From positions 1 through 64,000 of the forward strand of contig NZ_SSOA01000003.1 of assembly GCF_004801395.1 (NCBI RefSeq): a stretch of 64,000 nt of DNA, written 5' to 3'. Numbering within the stretch: the stretch's first letter is position 1; every line of letters starts with the position of its first letter. The notes under the pieces are model-generated. The model did not search any database. It was not told the DNA's origin and was given only the letters and a program-made list of their open reading frames with translations. Position numbers and translations under genes: made by a program. The stretch is from Gillisella terrae (GTDB lineage: Bacteria > Pseudomonadota > Alphaproteobacteria > Rhizobiales > Rhizobiaceae). Shown here piece by piece: positions 33,750-42,603 of this stretch.

Positions 33750-36011
33750 TCAGGCCACCAATTTCAATTTCATCGTTTCGATTTCCTTTGAGAGCCTGCC
33801 AATGGACTCAAATGTCGGTGCAGCGCCCCGCAAGGTATCGGCATGATGGGCAATATCGTTGAGCCCTACATTGCTTGCCGCCCCTTTGATCGTGTGCAGA
33901 ACGCGGTCAATTTCCGGATTATTCTGATTGGCAAAGGCGATGTTGAGGGCACCAATCAGATCTTGTGCGTCATTAAAAAAGGATTCAATCAGCTCCTGGT
34001 ACACGTCTTCGCCCAGCGCTTCAATCAATTCATCCTGGCGCGATTTATCCAGCCCGTTGATTTCATCAAGATGCTGCTGGAGCGTCAGCGGCGGCTGTTC
34101 CGGGGATGGATCAATCAGATCACGGATGTCGAGAGGGCCTTTGTCAGCGTCGCTGTCGTGTTCCGCGGGCGCGAAAGTGAGGATAACATCCCGCAGGCGG
34201 TTCATGGTGACCGGTTTGGATTCAAACCCCACCATGCCTGCGGCGCGGCAGCGGCGGCGGTCTTCGTCAGACGCATTGGCGGTCATGGCGATAATGGGGG
34301 TGAGGGCGGCGGCACCGCCGCGCTGAATAATATGTTTGGTTGCCTCTATGCCATCCATGACCGGCATTTGCATGTCCATCAGGATCAGATCAAAAGTTTC
34401 CTGTTCTGTTTTCTCCACCGCTTCGGCACCGTCGCTGGCCAGCACAACGGTCTGATTGAGCTTTTCGAGAAAGCGGCTGGCGACCTGCTGATTGACGATA
34501 TTGTCTTCCACCAGCAGAATCCGCAGACGTGGAAAATGCTTCTCCGGTGTTTCGCTTCTGGCGTTCTGGCGCACTTCATCCTTGCCAGCGACAATCACCG
34601 GTAATTCGAACCAGAAAATACTGCCAACGCCCACGGTGCTGCTCATGCCCAGCTCACCGCCCAGCTTGCCGACGATCTGTTTGCAGATGGTCAGACCCAG
34701 GCCGGTGCCACCGTAGCGTCGGCTGATACTGGCATCGACCTGGCTGAACGGCTGAAACAACTTGGCAACGCCCGCCTCATCAATGCCAATGCCGGTGTCT
34801 TCCACCTCAAAGCGCAACATCAGCGCTGTGCCGCGGTAAAATTCGCGAAGGCGCAATGTCACAGTGCCATTATGGGTGAATTTCACCGCATTGCTCAACA
34901 GATTGAGCAGAACCTGCCGAAGGCGGGTTGGGTCGGTGCGCACATAGAGTGCGTCCATTGACAGCGGAATATCCAGAATAAGCTCATTTTTTTGCGCGTC
35001 AGCCCGGCCTTGAATAATGCTGATCGTGCTTTCGGCCAGCGCGTAAATATCAACCGCGCGTTCTTCCAGTTCCAGCTTGCCATGTTCGATTTTCGAATAA
35101 TCGAGAACCTCGTTGATAACTTCCAGCAGCGCTTCGCCTGACGAGCGAATGGTTTTCACACTTTGCAATGCGTCTGGTGGCAGCTCGGAATATTCCAGCA
35201 ATTCGGCCATGCCCAGAATAGCATTCAACGGTGTGCGGATCTCATGCCCCATGGTTGCCATGAATTGCGATTTTGCCCGATTGCCCGAATCGGCCGCCTC
35301 ATAGGCGTTTGACACTTCGCGCGCCATTGTTTCCAGCCGGTGGCTGGTTTCGCGCAGGGACGTCAACTGGCGGCGTAGTGTCACCACCAGAAAAATCACC
35401 GAGATCATCAACAATCCCAGCATGACGGCCGAGGTTTTTTCCAGCTCGATCATATTGGCGCGAATGGAAGCGCGCTCATTACCAACATAATTGTTGGTGT
35501 AGATCAGCAGATCGCCAGTGTTCTGGGTCAGGCGGCCAAGTTTTTGATCAATTGGTTCAAAATCATGTTTGGTCGGTGTTTTTCCATTGGCGATATCGTC
35601 AAAGAAGGGTTGCATGTCAGCAATGGCACCACCTATTTTGCTCAAATAGTCCTGAACCGTGGCGTCATGAATGAAATATTCGCCAAACTGGGTTTGTTTG
35701 GCCAGTTTAATGCGCGAATACAGAATGTCGTAGCGCAAGCTGATGTCTTTCAGCTCTTTTTGGTCAATGGTGTCCAATCGACGCGCTTCTGCAATGGTAT
35801 AGTCCAGCGCGCGCGCCTCCCGATCCAGTTGGTAAACGGCCCAGGTTGCATTTTCGCGGATGTCGTCAAACAACATATGGAAACGATCGGATATGTCGCG
35901 CGACAGCAGAAGAAATGTCAAAAGCAAAACGCCTGACAGGATCAGCAGCACAAATGTTGTTTTAGGCTGGGAGCGGTGTCGCTCCAGCCCATTGCGATTG
36001 AACAGAATCAT
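33750..36011 (-). CDS. Hybrid sensor histidine kinase with receiver and HPt domains
   Basis: A 753-residue inner-membrane sensor. Two membrane helices (about 20-40 and 197-213) flank a 150-residue helical periplasmic domain. HisKA carries its His in MGHEIRTPLNAILGM, and HATPase shows NLLSNAVKFT, DTGIGIDEAG and GGTGLGLTICKQ. The receiver domain has Asp in FDLILMDMQMPVMDG. A C-terminal HPt domain has His in VLHTIKGAASNVG. A complete phosphorelay is thus in one protein, able to pass phosphate to the HD-GYP regulator and the single receiver encoded beside it. Its start overlaps the end of the exported-protein gene by 4 bases. Confidence 0.94.
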   Translation of the reverse strand: MILFNRNGLERHRSQPKTTFVLLILSGVLLLTFLLLSRDISDRFHMLFDDIRENATWAVYQLDREARALDYTIAEARRLDTIDQKELKDISLRYDILYSRIKLAKQTQFGEYFIHDATVQDYLSKIGGAIADMQPFFDDIANGKTPTKHDFEPIDQKLGRLTQNTGDLLIYTNNYVGNERASIRANMIELEKTSAVMLGLLMISVIFLVVTLRRQLTSLRETSHRLETMAREVSNAYEAADSGNRAKSQFMATMGHEIRTPLNAILGMAELLEYSELPPDALQSVKTIRSSGEALLEVINEVLDYSKIEHGKLELEERAVDIYALAESTISIIQGRADAQKNELILDIPLSMDALYVRTDPTRLRQVLLNLLSNAVKFTHNGTVTLRLREFYRGTALMLRFEVEDTGIGIDEAGVAKLFQPFSQVDASISRRYGGTGLGLTICKQIVGKLGGELGMSSTVGVGSIFWFELPVIVAGKDEVRQNARSETPEKHFPRLRILLVEDNIVNQQVASRFLEKLNQTVVLASDGAEAVEKTEQETFDLILMDMQMPVMDGIEATKHIIQRGGAAALTPIIAMTANASDEDRRRCRAAGMVGFESKPVTMNRLRDVILTFAPAEHDSDADKGPLDIRDLIDPSPEQPPLTLQQHLDEINGLDKSRQDELIEALGEDVYQELIESFFNDAQDLIGALNIAFANQNNPEIDRVLHTIKGAASNVGLNDIAHHADTLRGAAPTFESIGRLSKEIETMKLKLVA

Positions 36012-36505
36012 GGAACGATCTCAATGTCCTTGATTTGCCACACAGAGCGCGAAAAATAGATCTCTGTGTAAAGCTTGGGATTGAGATCAAAGGGATAGAC
36101 CAACATGGTTGGCCCTTTGTCGCGCACAGACATGGTCTTGCCATTCAGCCTTGTGGCGATAATGACGTCCAGACTGCCTGCGTCATCAGCGGGCACCACA
36201 ACCGTGTAATCATTGAGAGCGTGGACCTTCAATGCGCCCGCAGGTGCGCCCGCGGCCTCCAGCACAGCACGCAACAGCGGGCCGGAAAATGTCACTTTTC
36301 CTTCGGTCCAGGGCGTTTCCATTGTGGCGCTGCGCCCCTTGAGAGCTTCGAGCATCGCAAGATCAAAGACAGCGTCAGCACCGCTGTTGGGGTGGGCAAG
36401 CGGGCCTTTGATGGTGAGAATGACCGCCCCTTGCGGAGCATCAAGCGCCATGAGCGGCGTTGCCATGAAAAGACATGCTGCAAGGGTCATCAGCAAACGT
36501 TTCAT
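36008..36505 (-). CDS. Exported protein of the molybdopterin-oxidoreductase fold, without cysteine
   Basis: A 165-residue protein with a signal peptide ending near MALDA (residue 20-22). The mature part resembles the sulfite-oxidase-like molybdopterin-binding domain seen in small exported proteins, with FSGPLLRAVLEAAGAP, ALNDYTVVVPADD and DKGPTMLVYPFD. The only Cys of the whole protein is in the signal peptide, so the Cys that binds molybdenum in true enzymes is missing. It overlaps the hybrid kinase gene by 4 bases and may act as the periplasmic ligand-sensing partner of that kinase. AAGGAG precedes the ATG. Confidence 0.75.
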   Translation of the reverse strand: MKRLLMTLAACLFMATPLMALDAPQGAVILTIKGPLAHPNSGADAVFDLAMLEALKGRSATMETPWTEGKVTFSGPLLRAVLEAAGAPAGALKVHALNDYTVVVPADDAGSLDVIIATRLNGKTMSVRDKGPTMLVYPFDLNPKLYTEIYFSRSVWQIKDIEIVP

Positions 36506-36556
36506 TGAAACACTCCTTACTTGCTTTGGTCGATATTGGCATTGCTCGAAAGGGGC

Positions 36557-36937
36557 CTATTCCGCCGTGGCTTTGCGCCCGCGGTGGTTGGCAATGAGTT
36601 GGCGAAACGCCAGGGCCTCCACGGGTTTGGTTAGAAAATCAGAGACACCATTTTGCTTGGCTGCCAGCCGCAACGCCGGGTCATTGTCGCCCGTGACCAT
36701 GATGATTGGCACCGTGTCATAGCGATGGAGCTGGCGAATGGCCTTGACGAATTGCAGGCCGGTCATGCCTGGCAAAATCTGGTCAACGATCAGCATGTCA
36801 AACAGCGTATTGTGACACAGAACCAGAGCATCATTGGCATCGGCCTGAACGGTGATTTCGTCGTCCGCAACCTTGCGCGCCAGATGCTTCAAGATCATCG
36901 CATTGGTCGGATTGTCTTCGACGATCAGAATGCTCAT
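36557..36937 (-). CDS. Single-domain response regulator
   Basis: A 126-residue protein that is only a receiver domain. It has MSILIVEDNPTNAMIL, phospho-acceptor Asp in FDMLIVDQILPGMTG, and Lys in FLTKPVEALAF. It has no output domain, so it would act by protein contact or as a phosphate sink. GGAGACACCC precedes the ATG. It lies first in the signalling series, 51 bases before the exported-protein gene. Confidence 0.9.
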   Translation of the reverse strand: MSILIVEDNPTNAMILKHLARKVADDEITVQADANDALVLCHNTLFDMLIVDQILPGMTGLQFVKAIRQLHRYDTVPIIMVTGDNDPALRLAAKQNGVSDFLTKPVEALAFRQLIANHRGRKATAE

Positions 36938-37262
36938 GGGTGTCTCCTTCAGATATTTCCATCAAACCCGACGGGTCCAACGGCAGTGAAAAGCCGAGGA
37001 CCGCAACCGGTATCGAATTGTGAGCTACTGCATCAATCCTGAAACCAAAGGGGATCCAAGGAGACCAATCATGCAGTAAAAATGGACAGTGCTGTCGTGT
37101 CTCATTCGGGTTTTCATGTGGAGCACCCTGCATCATGCAGGACCAGCCAAGTACTCCATCCCAAAGTTGTAACGAGATTGCACTGATATTAGCTGAAGCA
37201 AATGGGTAAATTTTTAGTTTTTTTGCGCTGTGCTGGGATTAATCTTTACGGCATTGGAGACG
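36938..37262. other. Intergenic region between the receiver and Crp/Fnr genes
   Basis: About 325 bases. It contains a diverged first half of the RIME-like repeat (37027-37078). The rest is A+T rich near 37200-37230 and shows no gene. Confidence 0.5.
37027..37078 (+). repeat. RIME-like repeat, diverged first half
   Basis: ACTGCATCAATCCTGAAACC is followed by a shortened inner arm and CCAATCATGCAGT. It is the same layout as the ACTGCATAATT..AATTATGCAG half of intact copies, with more changes. No clear second half follows. Confidence 0.45.
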
Positions 37263-38006
37263 TCAAGCCGGGTTGCACGCTGGCTTAACCAAAGGCGGAG
37301 CAATGGCCACGCGCGACAGGCGTCGCAACAATTCGCGGGGCTGGCGAATGATAATGGCGTCGCTGTTTCGCTCAATCACGGCGTCTTGCAAAAGGCGCGA
37401 CATTTCGCGCGAAATGCTTTCGCGGCTGGTGCCGACATGTTCCGCCAAGGCCGCATGAATCAGAGGTGGCGCGATGATGCGACGCTCTGGATTGTCGGTG
37501 CAGGGCAGTGAGAGCCGCAGTAAAGCGTTGTAAAGCCGGTGTTTGACATCCAGATAGGAGTGCTCGCTGACTTTGAGGTAGAGCTGGCGCATGCGCGATG
37601 TCATGGTGGTGAGCAAGGTCAAACAGATATCGTGGCGCGCTTCAAGGATTTCCTGGAATACGTCTGGCGGGATCATGATGACCTCGCCATCGGTGATCGT
37701 CATCAAGAATCCGTTTTCCCAATGACCATTGAGCGCCACCAGTGCGCCGACGATGGAGCCGGGCGCAAAATCTTCCAAAAACAATTCTTTGCTTGGGGTC
37801 ACCCGCAACACGGCCCGGATCATGCCGGAGGTGTTGATGAACACGGATCTTTCCGTGCGCTCAGGATCGTAAAGGATTGTGCCTGCAAGCACCTTTCGAG
37901 TTTCGCAGCGCTCGGACCATGCCTGATCCTGCTCTGGCGTGAGACTTTGAAAAAACGGTATCTGCCTCAAAAAGCCAGTCTTTTTGGTCTGGTCATCTCC
38001 AGCCAT
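37263..38006 (-). CDS. Crp/Fnr-family transcriptional regulator
   Basis: A 247-residue protein with an N-terminal cyclic-nucleotide-type beta-roll (about 15-130; GSIVGALVALNGHWENG) and a C-terminal winged HTH (AALAEHVGTSRESISREMSRL). The N-terminus has no FNR-type cysteine cluster, so it is not an iron-sulfur oxygen sensor. The ligand is unknown. ATG 38006 has AAAGG upstream. Confidence 0.9.
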   Translation of the reverse strand: MAGDDQTKKTGFLRQIPFFQSLTPEQDQAWSERCETRKVLAGTILYDPERTERSVFINTSGMIRAVLRVTPSKELFLEDFAPGSIVGALVALNGHWENGFLMTITDGEVIMIPPDVFQEILEARHDICLTLLTTMTSRMRQLYLKVSEHSYLDVKHRLYNALLRLSLPCTDNPERRIIAPPLIHAALAEHVGTSRESISREMSRLLQDAVIERNSDAIIIRQPRELLRRLSRVAIAPPLVKPACNPA

Positions 38007-38074
38007 CAGGTGCCTTTCTCGATGATGAATGCTCTTCCATTATTGTAACGTTCAATGACTGAAAAAAACAACCT

Positions 38075-38113
38075 TAAAGCGCTTCTCACCATATATGGCG
38101 CACGGTGCTGTAA
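38075..38113 (+). repeat. RIME-like repeat, second half only
   Basis: TAAAGCGCTTCTCACCATAT is followed by ATGGCGCACGGTGCTGTAA. Only the right palindrome is kept. It lies just before the 3' end of the proline-racemase-family gene and might act as its terminator. Confidence 0.5.
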
Positions 38114-38117
38114 CGCG

Positions 38118-39158
38118 TTAATTCAGGCTGGCGGCAGCATCGCCCCATACGTCGCTCAGCGCGAAGCCTGCACCAAGCGGATCAAAAGCATCCAGTGCCA
38201 CCTGATGTAGCCCGAAGGTAAAGCCGCGACCGGTGATGGTGGGAATAACCGCCGCGCGGTCGCCAACAGAGGTCAGGCCTTCCAGCCCGACCTGAAACTC
38301 GGAACCAATGATCGAGCGCGAGAGGAAGCGCTCTCCCGGCTTGATCTTGCCGCGCGCATGTAAAGTGGCCAGATTGGCAGAATTGCCGGTGCCGCAAGGT
38401 GAGCGATCTACCCGGCCGGGCCACATGGTGGTGCAGGTGCGCACTGCCCCGTCGGGATCCTGATCACGGAACATCACGTAGGCAACACCGGAAATCTCGG
38501 GGATTTCCGGGTGAACAACATGAAACTGCCTGTTGATTTCTGCTTTGAGCAACATGCCAGCCTCGACAAGCTTGCGGGCATTTTCTGGTGCAATGGCAAG
38601 GCCAATTTGAGGGGCATCAACGAGAGCATAAAAAATACCACCATAGGCCAGATCAACACTGATATCGCCCCATTGCTGAGTGGTGATCTTTGCATCCAGT
38701 TGATGGACAAACGAGGGTACCATGGTCAATGTCACGCTTTCGCAGTGGCCATCGCGGCATTGGGCTTTGGCTTTCACCAATCCGGCGGCCGTTTCCAGAA
38801 CAACGACGGTTTCTGGCTCCTGCATGTCCACAATACCGCTTTCCAGCAAAGCCGTGGTGACGCAGATGGAGTTGGAGCCGGAGCTCGCATGGGCCTGATC
38901 GGGTTGCAGGATAATAAATGCTGCGTCAGCCTCGGGATGTTTGGGTGGCAACAGCAGATTGACCGAGCCGATCGGCGCGCCACGCGGCTCCAGCACCAAA
39001 AAGCGCCGCAGCTCTTGTCCTTTGGGGTCGGTGTTCAGCCAGCGCAATTGCTCGGCAACCGTTTTACCGGGGATTTTGGGCACACCGCCTGTGGCCACCT
39101 TGCCGATTTCGCCCTCACAATGGACGTCCAGCAATTGCATCACCCGTTTCCACCGCAT
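38118..39158 (-). CDS. Proline-racemase-family enzyme, probably 4-hydroxyproline 2-epimerase
   Basis: A 346-residue protein of the proline racemase superfamily. The second catalytic Cys is present in DRSPCGTGNSANLATL. The first is replaced by Ser93 in HASSGSNSICV, where racemases have a Cys before the Gly. In this superfamily, Ser/Cys pairs have been linked to 4-hydroxyproline epimerases, Cys/Thr to dehydratases and Cys/Cys to racemases or epimerases. That makes epimerisation of trans-4-hydroxyproline the best guess. No other hydroxyproline-catabolic genes are adjacent. GGGAG precedes the ATG, and an inverted repeat lies further upstream. Confidence 0.82.
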   Translation of the reverse strand: MRWKRVMQLLDVHCEGEIGKVATGGVPKIPGKTVAEQLRWLNTDPKGQELRRFLVLEPRGAPIGSVNLLLPPKHPEADAAFIILQPDQAHASSGSNSICVTTALLESGIVDMQEPETVVVLETAAGLVKAKAQCRDGHCESVTLTMVPSFVHQLDAKITTQQWGDISVDLAYGGIFYALVDAPQIGLAIAPENARKLVEAGMLLKAEINRQFHVVHPEIPEISGVAYVMFRDQDPDGAVRTCTTMWPGRVDRSPCGTGNSANLATLHARGKIKPGERFLSRSIIGSEFQVGLEGLTSVGDRAAVIPTITGRGFTFGLHQVALDAFDPLGAGFALSDVWGDAAASLN

Positions 39159-39190
39159 GCCCGCTTCTCCCGATCACTCTCTCCCCTTCG

Positions 39191-39225
39191 ATATCAGGGG
39201 AGGCCAAAGATAGTTCTCCTGATAT
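39191..39225. promoter_or_regulatory. Inverted repeat upstream of the epimerase gene
   Basis: ATATCAGGGGAG pairs with CTCCTGATAT (one or two bases slipped) around a 13-base centre, 33 bases ahead of the epimerase ATG. The outer TGATATATCA (39220-39229) is itself palindromic. It could be a repressor operator. Confidence 0.4.
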
Positions 39226-39244
39226 ATCAAGTGAAATGTCTTTT

Positions 39245-39280
39245 GCGATAGAGAAATCTGGGGCGATAGGGAAATCTGGG
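39245..39280. repeat. Two tandem 18-bp direct repeats
   Basis: GCGATAGAGAAATCTGGG is followed directly by GCGATAGGGAAATCTGGG, 17 of 18 identical. They lie between the epimerase promoter and the 3' end of the hydrolase gene. Confidence 0.75.
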
Positions 39281-39293
39281 TCGCAATCGGATC

Positions 39294-40556
39294 TTATCGC
39301 GGCACCGTATCCGAAAGCGCACCAAAGGTCGATCCGGCGCTGTTGCCCACCTGTTTGATTTGGTCATTATAATTGCGCCGAGTGCGGGCATCGAAAATCA
39401 TGATCGGCGCGCTGATGGCGCTGCTGGCGACCTGTCCGATTGTGCTTGATGTGCCGATGGCAACGGCACCCAGTGCTTCGCCAAAGCCCACGTTGGAATC
39501 CGTCACAGTCTGGCCACTGAGAAGCCGGTCGCCGATCAAGCGCACCACCTGAGGGCTTTCGGCAAATTTGCCGTGGTTCAGCTGGTCGCCGGTTTTCAGC
39601 TTGGTAAGATCAATCACGGTGACGCCTGCCGCTTCCAGAGCGCTGCGGTAAGGCTCCTGCGCGGCATTGATCTGCCCAAGCCGATCAACATTGCCGGAAA
39701 TCCGCCGCGAAATGCTCAGCGCGCGATCATCACGCGAGACAAAAATGGTAAAATGCGGATGCTTTGGCCCGAGCGAAACAAATTGGCTTTTGAATACATC
39801 CACATCCAGATCAGGTGATGCCAGGATAACATTGGCAATCTTTGCATTCACACGCCCGTGGCGGATGGCCATTTGCCGCAGAGCCTCCACAGCCAGCCAT
39901 GATCCCATGGAGTGCGCCATAACGGTCACATCGGTCACGCCCGGCTCGTTGCTGACGCGGGTCAGCAAATCCTCCAATGCATCACGAGAATAATTGGTGC
40001 TTTCCTTATCGTAGTTGTAATCAAATATGCTGGCGCGCGATGGCCAGGTAAACAGCACCGGCACAACATCCGTCTTGGAATCATGCACGATCTGAGCAAA
40101 TCGATAGACGGAATCCTCGTAGGTGTTGTTGAAGCCGTGCACGAACACCAGCACCCGGTGTTTGTTGAAGGAGTTCTTGCGCAGCCAGTTGCGCCCGTCG
40201 CGTTCTGTCGGCAAAGGTGTCACGCTCACGGTGGTAAAGGACTTGCTTGGGTCAGGCGGGAGCTTCTTGGGCCACTGAACCTCACCAATCTTGCGGTTTT
40301 TATCCGGCGGTATCGATATAGTCACCGCATCGATTTTCAGGCTGGTGCCGCGCTCACCATTAAACAATATGGCCGGATCACCCGATGGCTGGCGTGTCGT
40401 TGCCACCAGCATATTGACGGGCGTGGCTCCTTGTATGCTCACAGGGCCAACCGGCTTCATCACACCCTCAAGCCGCCCGCCGCAGCCGGCCAGGGTGAGT
40501 GTGAGCGCAATGAAAATTACGCGCTTTGAAAAATGGCTGATCGCGGGACATGTCAT
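39294..40556 (-). CDS. Lipoprotein alpha/beta hydrolase (DUF900 family)
   Basis: A 420-residue protein. The N-terminus MTCPAISHFSKRVIFIALTL leads to the lipobox LAGC, so it is a predicted lipoprotein. The hydrolase core shows RVLVFVHGFNNTYEDSVYRF (oxyanion strand) and the nucleophile elbow MAHSMGSW with catalytic Ser. ASPDLDVDVF and FVSRDDRALS follow at the acid position. DUF900 proteins are predicted esterases or lipases of unknown substrate. ATG 40556 gives the signal peptide; a GTG at 40613 would extend it without a clear reason. Confidence 0.85.
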   Translation of the reverse strand: MTCPAISHFSKRVIFIALTLTLAGCGGRLEGVMKPVGPVSIQGATPVNMLVATTRQPSGDPAILFNGERGTSLKIDAVTISIPPDKNRKIGEVQWPKKLPPDPSKSFTTVSVTPLPTERDGRNWLRKNSFNKHRVLVFVHGFNNTYEDSVYRFAQIVHDSKTDVVPVLFTWPSRASIFDYNYDKESTNYSRDALEDLLTRVSNEPGVTDVTVMAHSMGSWLAVEALRQMAIRHGRVNAKIANVILASPDLDVDVFKSQFVSLGPKHPHFTIFVSRDDRALSISRRISGNVDRLGQINAAQEPYRSALEAAGVTVIDLTKLKTGDQLNHGKFAESPQVVRLIGDRLLSGQTVTDSNVGFGEALGAVAIGTSSTIGQVASSAISAPIMIFDARTRRNYNDQIKQVGNSAGSTFGALSDTVPR

Positions 40557-40703
40557 GACAAAGCGGCTCTTTTGCGCCCCGCACCATTGAGGCGAGTTAG
40601 TGATGAAGATCACTTATCGTCATTTTGGCGATAAAATCCACCGATTATCGCCTGCCGCATGATTAAGCTGGAGGATGTTGCATTTTTGCAGAGATTTGTT
40701 GCG

Positions 40704-40750
40704 ACAGGCTTGTCTCCATCGGAACACAATCCAGATGGAGACAAGCCTGT
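40704..40750. terminator. Perfect 17-bp hairpin after the CoA-transferase gene
   Basis: The arms ACAGGCTTGTCTCCATC and GATGGAGACAAGCCTGT pair without mismatch around 13 bases. It lies 12 bases beyond the CoA-transferase stop (minus strand). No T run follows on that strand, so it may protect mRNA ends or end transcription weakly. Confidence 0.6.
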
Positions 40751-40761
40751 TATAACGGAAA

Positions 40762-42255
40762 TCAGGCCTTGAGCATCGTTTTCCCATTGCGAAACGCCTG
40801 ATGCCAGGAAAGTGCTTCTTCAAGAACATGCGGTGTATGACCGCCGCGCTTCAGCGCATCGCTGAAATAATCCGAAAGCTGGTCGCGATAGGTTGGATGC
40901 ACGCAATTGCGGATAATCAGCGCTGCCCTCTCGCGTGGGGCAAGGCCTCTCAAATCGGCAAGTCCCTGCTCGGTTATCAGAATATCCACATCATGTTCGG
41001 TATGGTCAACATGGCTTACCATCGGCACGACCGAGGAGATTGCCCCATCTTTCGCAATGGATTTGGTAACAAAGACGGATAGATAGGCATTGCGGGCAAA
41101 ATCGCCCGAGCCGCCAATGCCGTTCATCATGTGGGTTCCGCCCACGTGGGTGGAGTTGACATTGCCGTAGATGTCGAATTCCAGCGCGGTGTTGATGCTG
41201 ATCAGGCCCAGACGGCGGATAACCTCGGGATGATTGCTGATTTCCTGCGGTCTCAGCAGCAGGTGATGCTTGTATTCCGCAAGGCGAGGCAAGACACGCT
41301 GATACATCTCAGCCGACAGGGTGATGGAGGATGCCGAGGCAAACGTCATTTTGCCCGCATCAATCAGTTCAAATGTCGAATCCTGCAAAACCTCGGAATA
41401 CATTTTCAGATCGTGAAAAGGGCTATCCAGAAAGCCATGCAAAACTGAATTGGCGATGGTGCCAATGCCAGCCTGCAAGGGCTGAAGATCATGGCCCATT
41501 CGCCCGTGCCTGACTTCGTGCAGCAGCAGATCGGTCAAATGGTTGGCAATGGCTTTGGTGTCTTCGTCCGGCGGCAGGATGGTTGACGAGCTGTCCACTT
41601 TCTCTGACACGACAATGGCAGCAATTTTTTCTGGCGGGATGGGAATATAGGGCAGGCCAACACGGCTTTCCGGCGTCACAATCGGAATGGGCATCCGGGA
41701 AGGACGCTTGGAGGGAATGTAAATGTCATGAAGGCCTTCCAGCGTGATCGGCTGCGACAGGTTCAGCTCGATAATCACCTTATCGGCCAGAATGGCAAAG
41801 CTTGCCGAGTTGCCAACCGATGTGGTGGGCACAATGCCACCATTTTCCGTAATCGCCACAGCCTCGACAATGGCAATATCCACCGGGCTGATCTGGCGGG
41901 TTCTGAGAAGTTCGACCGTTTCAGACAGGTGCTGATCGATAAACATCACCTCGCCAGCATTGATGGCTTTGCGCAACGTGGGATCGGATTGAAATGGCAT
42001 GCGGCGTGCTGTGACATGGGCCTCCACCAACGTCTTGTCGAGATCGTTGCCAAGCGAAGCACCCGTCATCAGCGTGATTTTCAAGGGGTGTTTGCGGGCG
42101 CGGGCGGCCAGCGCCATGGGCACCGCCTTGGCTTCGCCCGCACGGGTAAAGCCGCTCATGCCAATGGTCATGCCATCTTCAATCATGGCGGCCGCTTCAT
42201 CCGCTGTTGCCAGTTTTTCTAGAAGGCGCGGGTAACGAATACGATCACGTAACAT
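40762..42255 (-). CDS. Acetyl-CoA hydrolase / succinate CoA-transferase family protein
   Basis: A 497-residue class I CoA-transferase of the Cat1/ScpC/acetyl-CoA hydrolase group. It shows MIEDGMTIGMSGFTRAGEAK near the start, the catalytic Glu in NTALEFDIYGNVNST, and THMMNGIGGSGDFARNAYLS. These enzymes move CoA between succinate and short acids, or act as acetyl-CoA hydrolases. The exact acid cannot be told. ATG 42255 has AGGAG 11 bases upstream; ATG 42282 lacks one. Confidence 0.88.
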   Translation of the reverse strand: MLRDRIRYPRLLEKLATADEAAAMIEDGMTIGMSGFTRAGEAKAVPMALAARARKHPLKITLMTGASLGNDLDKTLVEAHVTARRMPFQSDPTLRKAINAGEVMFIDQHLSETVELLRTRQISPVDIAIVEAVAITENGGIVPTTSVGNSASFAILADKVIIELNLSQPITLEGLHDIYIPSKRPSRMPIPIVTPESRVGLPYIPIPPEKIAAIVVSEKVDSSSTILPPDEDTKAIANHLTDLLLHEVRHGRMGHDLQPLQAGIGTIANSVLHGFLDSPFHDLKMYSEVLQDSTFELIDAGKMTFASASSITLSAEMYQRVLPRLAEYKHHLLLRPQEISNHPEVIRRLGLISINTALEFDIYGNVNSTHVGGTHMMNGIGGSGDFARNAYLSVFVTKSIAKDGAISSVVPMVSHVDHTEHDVDILITEQGLADLRGLAPRERAALIIRNCVHPTYRDQLSDYFSDALKRGGHTPHVLEEALSWHQAFRNGKTMLKA

Positions 42256-42321
42256 CTGCAATCCATCTCCTGTCGCAGTCATTGTCTGCGAATAGCGCTG
42301 TTAAAACGCTCCACATGAACC

Positions 42322-42423
42322 ACAGCGCCCTCGACCATCTATTGGAAAAGGTGCTGTAACACTTTAAATTTTAGGCATAATGTCGACCTCAATCGTTTTC
42401 GACTGAAGGATTTATGCGGCAGT
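42322..42423 (-). repeat. RIME-like repeat, diverged copy in reverse orientation
   Basis: On the minus strand it reads ACTGCCGCATAAATCCTTCA..TCGAAAACGATTGAGGTCG, then TTTAAAGTGTTACAGCACC and GGTCGAGGGCGCTGT. All segments of the intact copies appear in the same order. It lies 67 bases ahead of the CoA-transferase start. Confidence 0.6.
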
Positions 42424-42603
42424 GCAATAGGAGCCTAATGAGGGGCCTGCCGCTTTGATATTTCTCAAGTCAGGGGAAATTATGCAGTGTGTGCACAAAC
42501 AGGGAGAGAACACAGCCCATCGATTCCAATAAACGCGCTGCGCTTCAGGTGGGAATCGTCAGAGGGGCGGTTCTGCAAAAGTGCAGCCCAATCTTCGAGG
42601 CAT

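Noticed and set aside
38511..39251. A 246-codon plus-strand frame opposite the epimerase gene
   Set aside because: Composition and motifs belong to the minus-strand enzyme; no ribosome-binding site.
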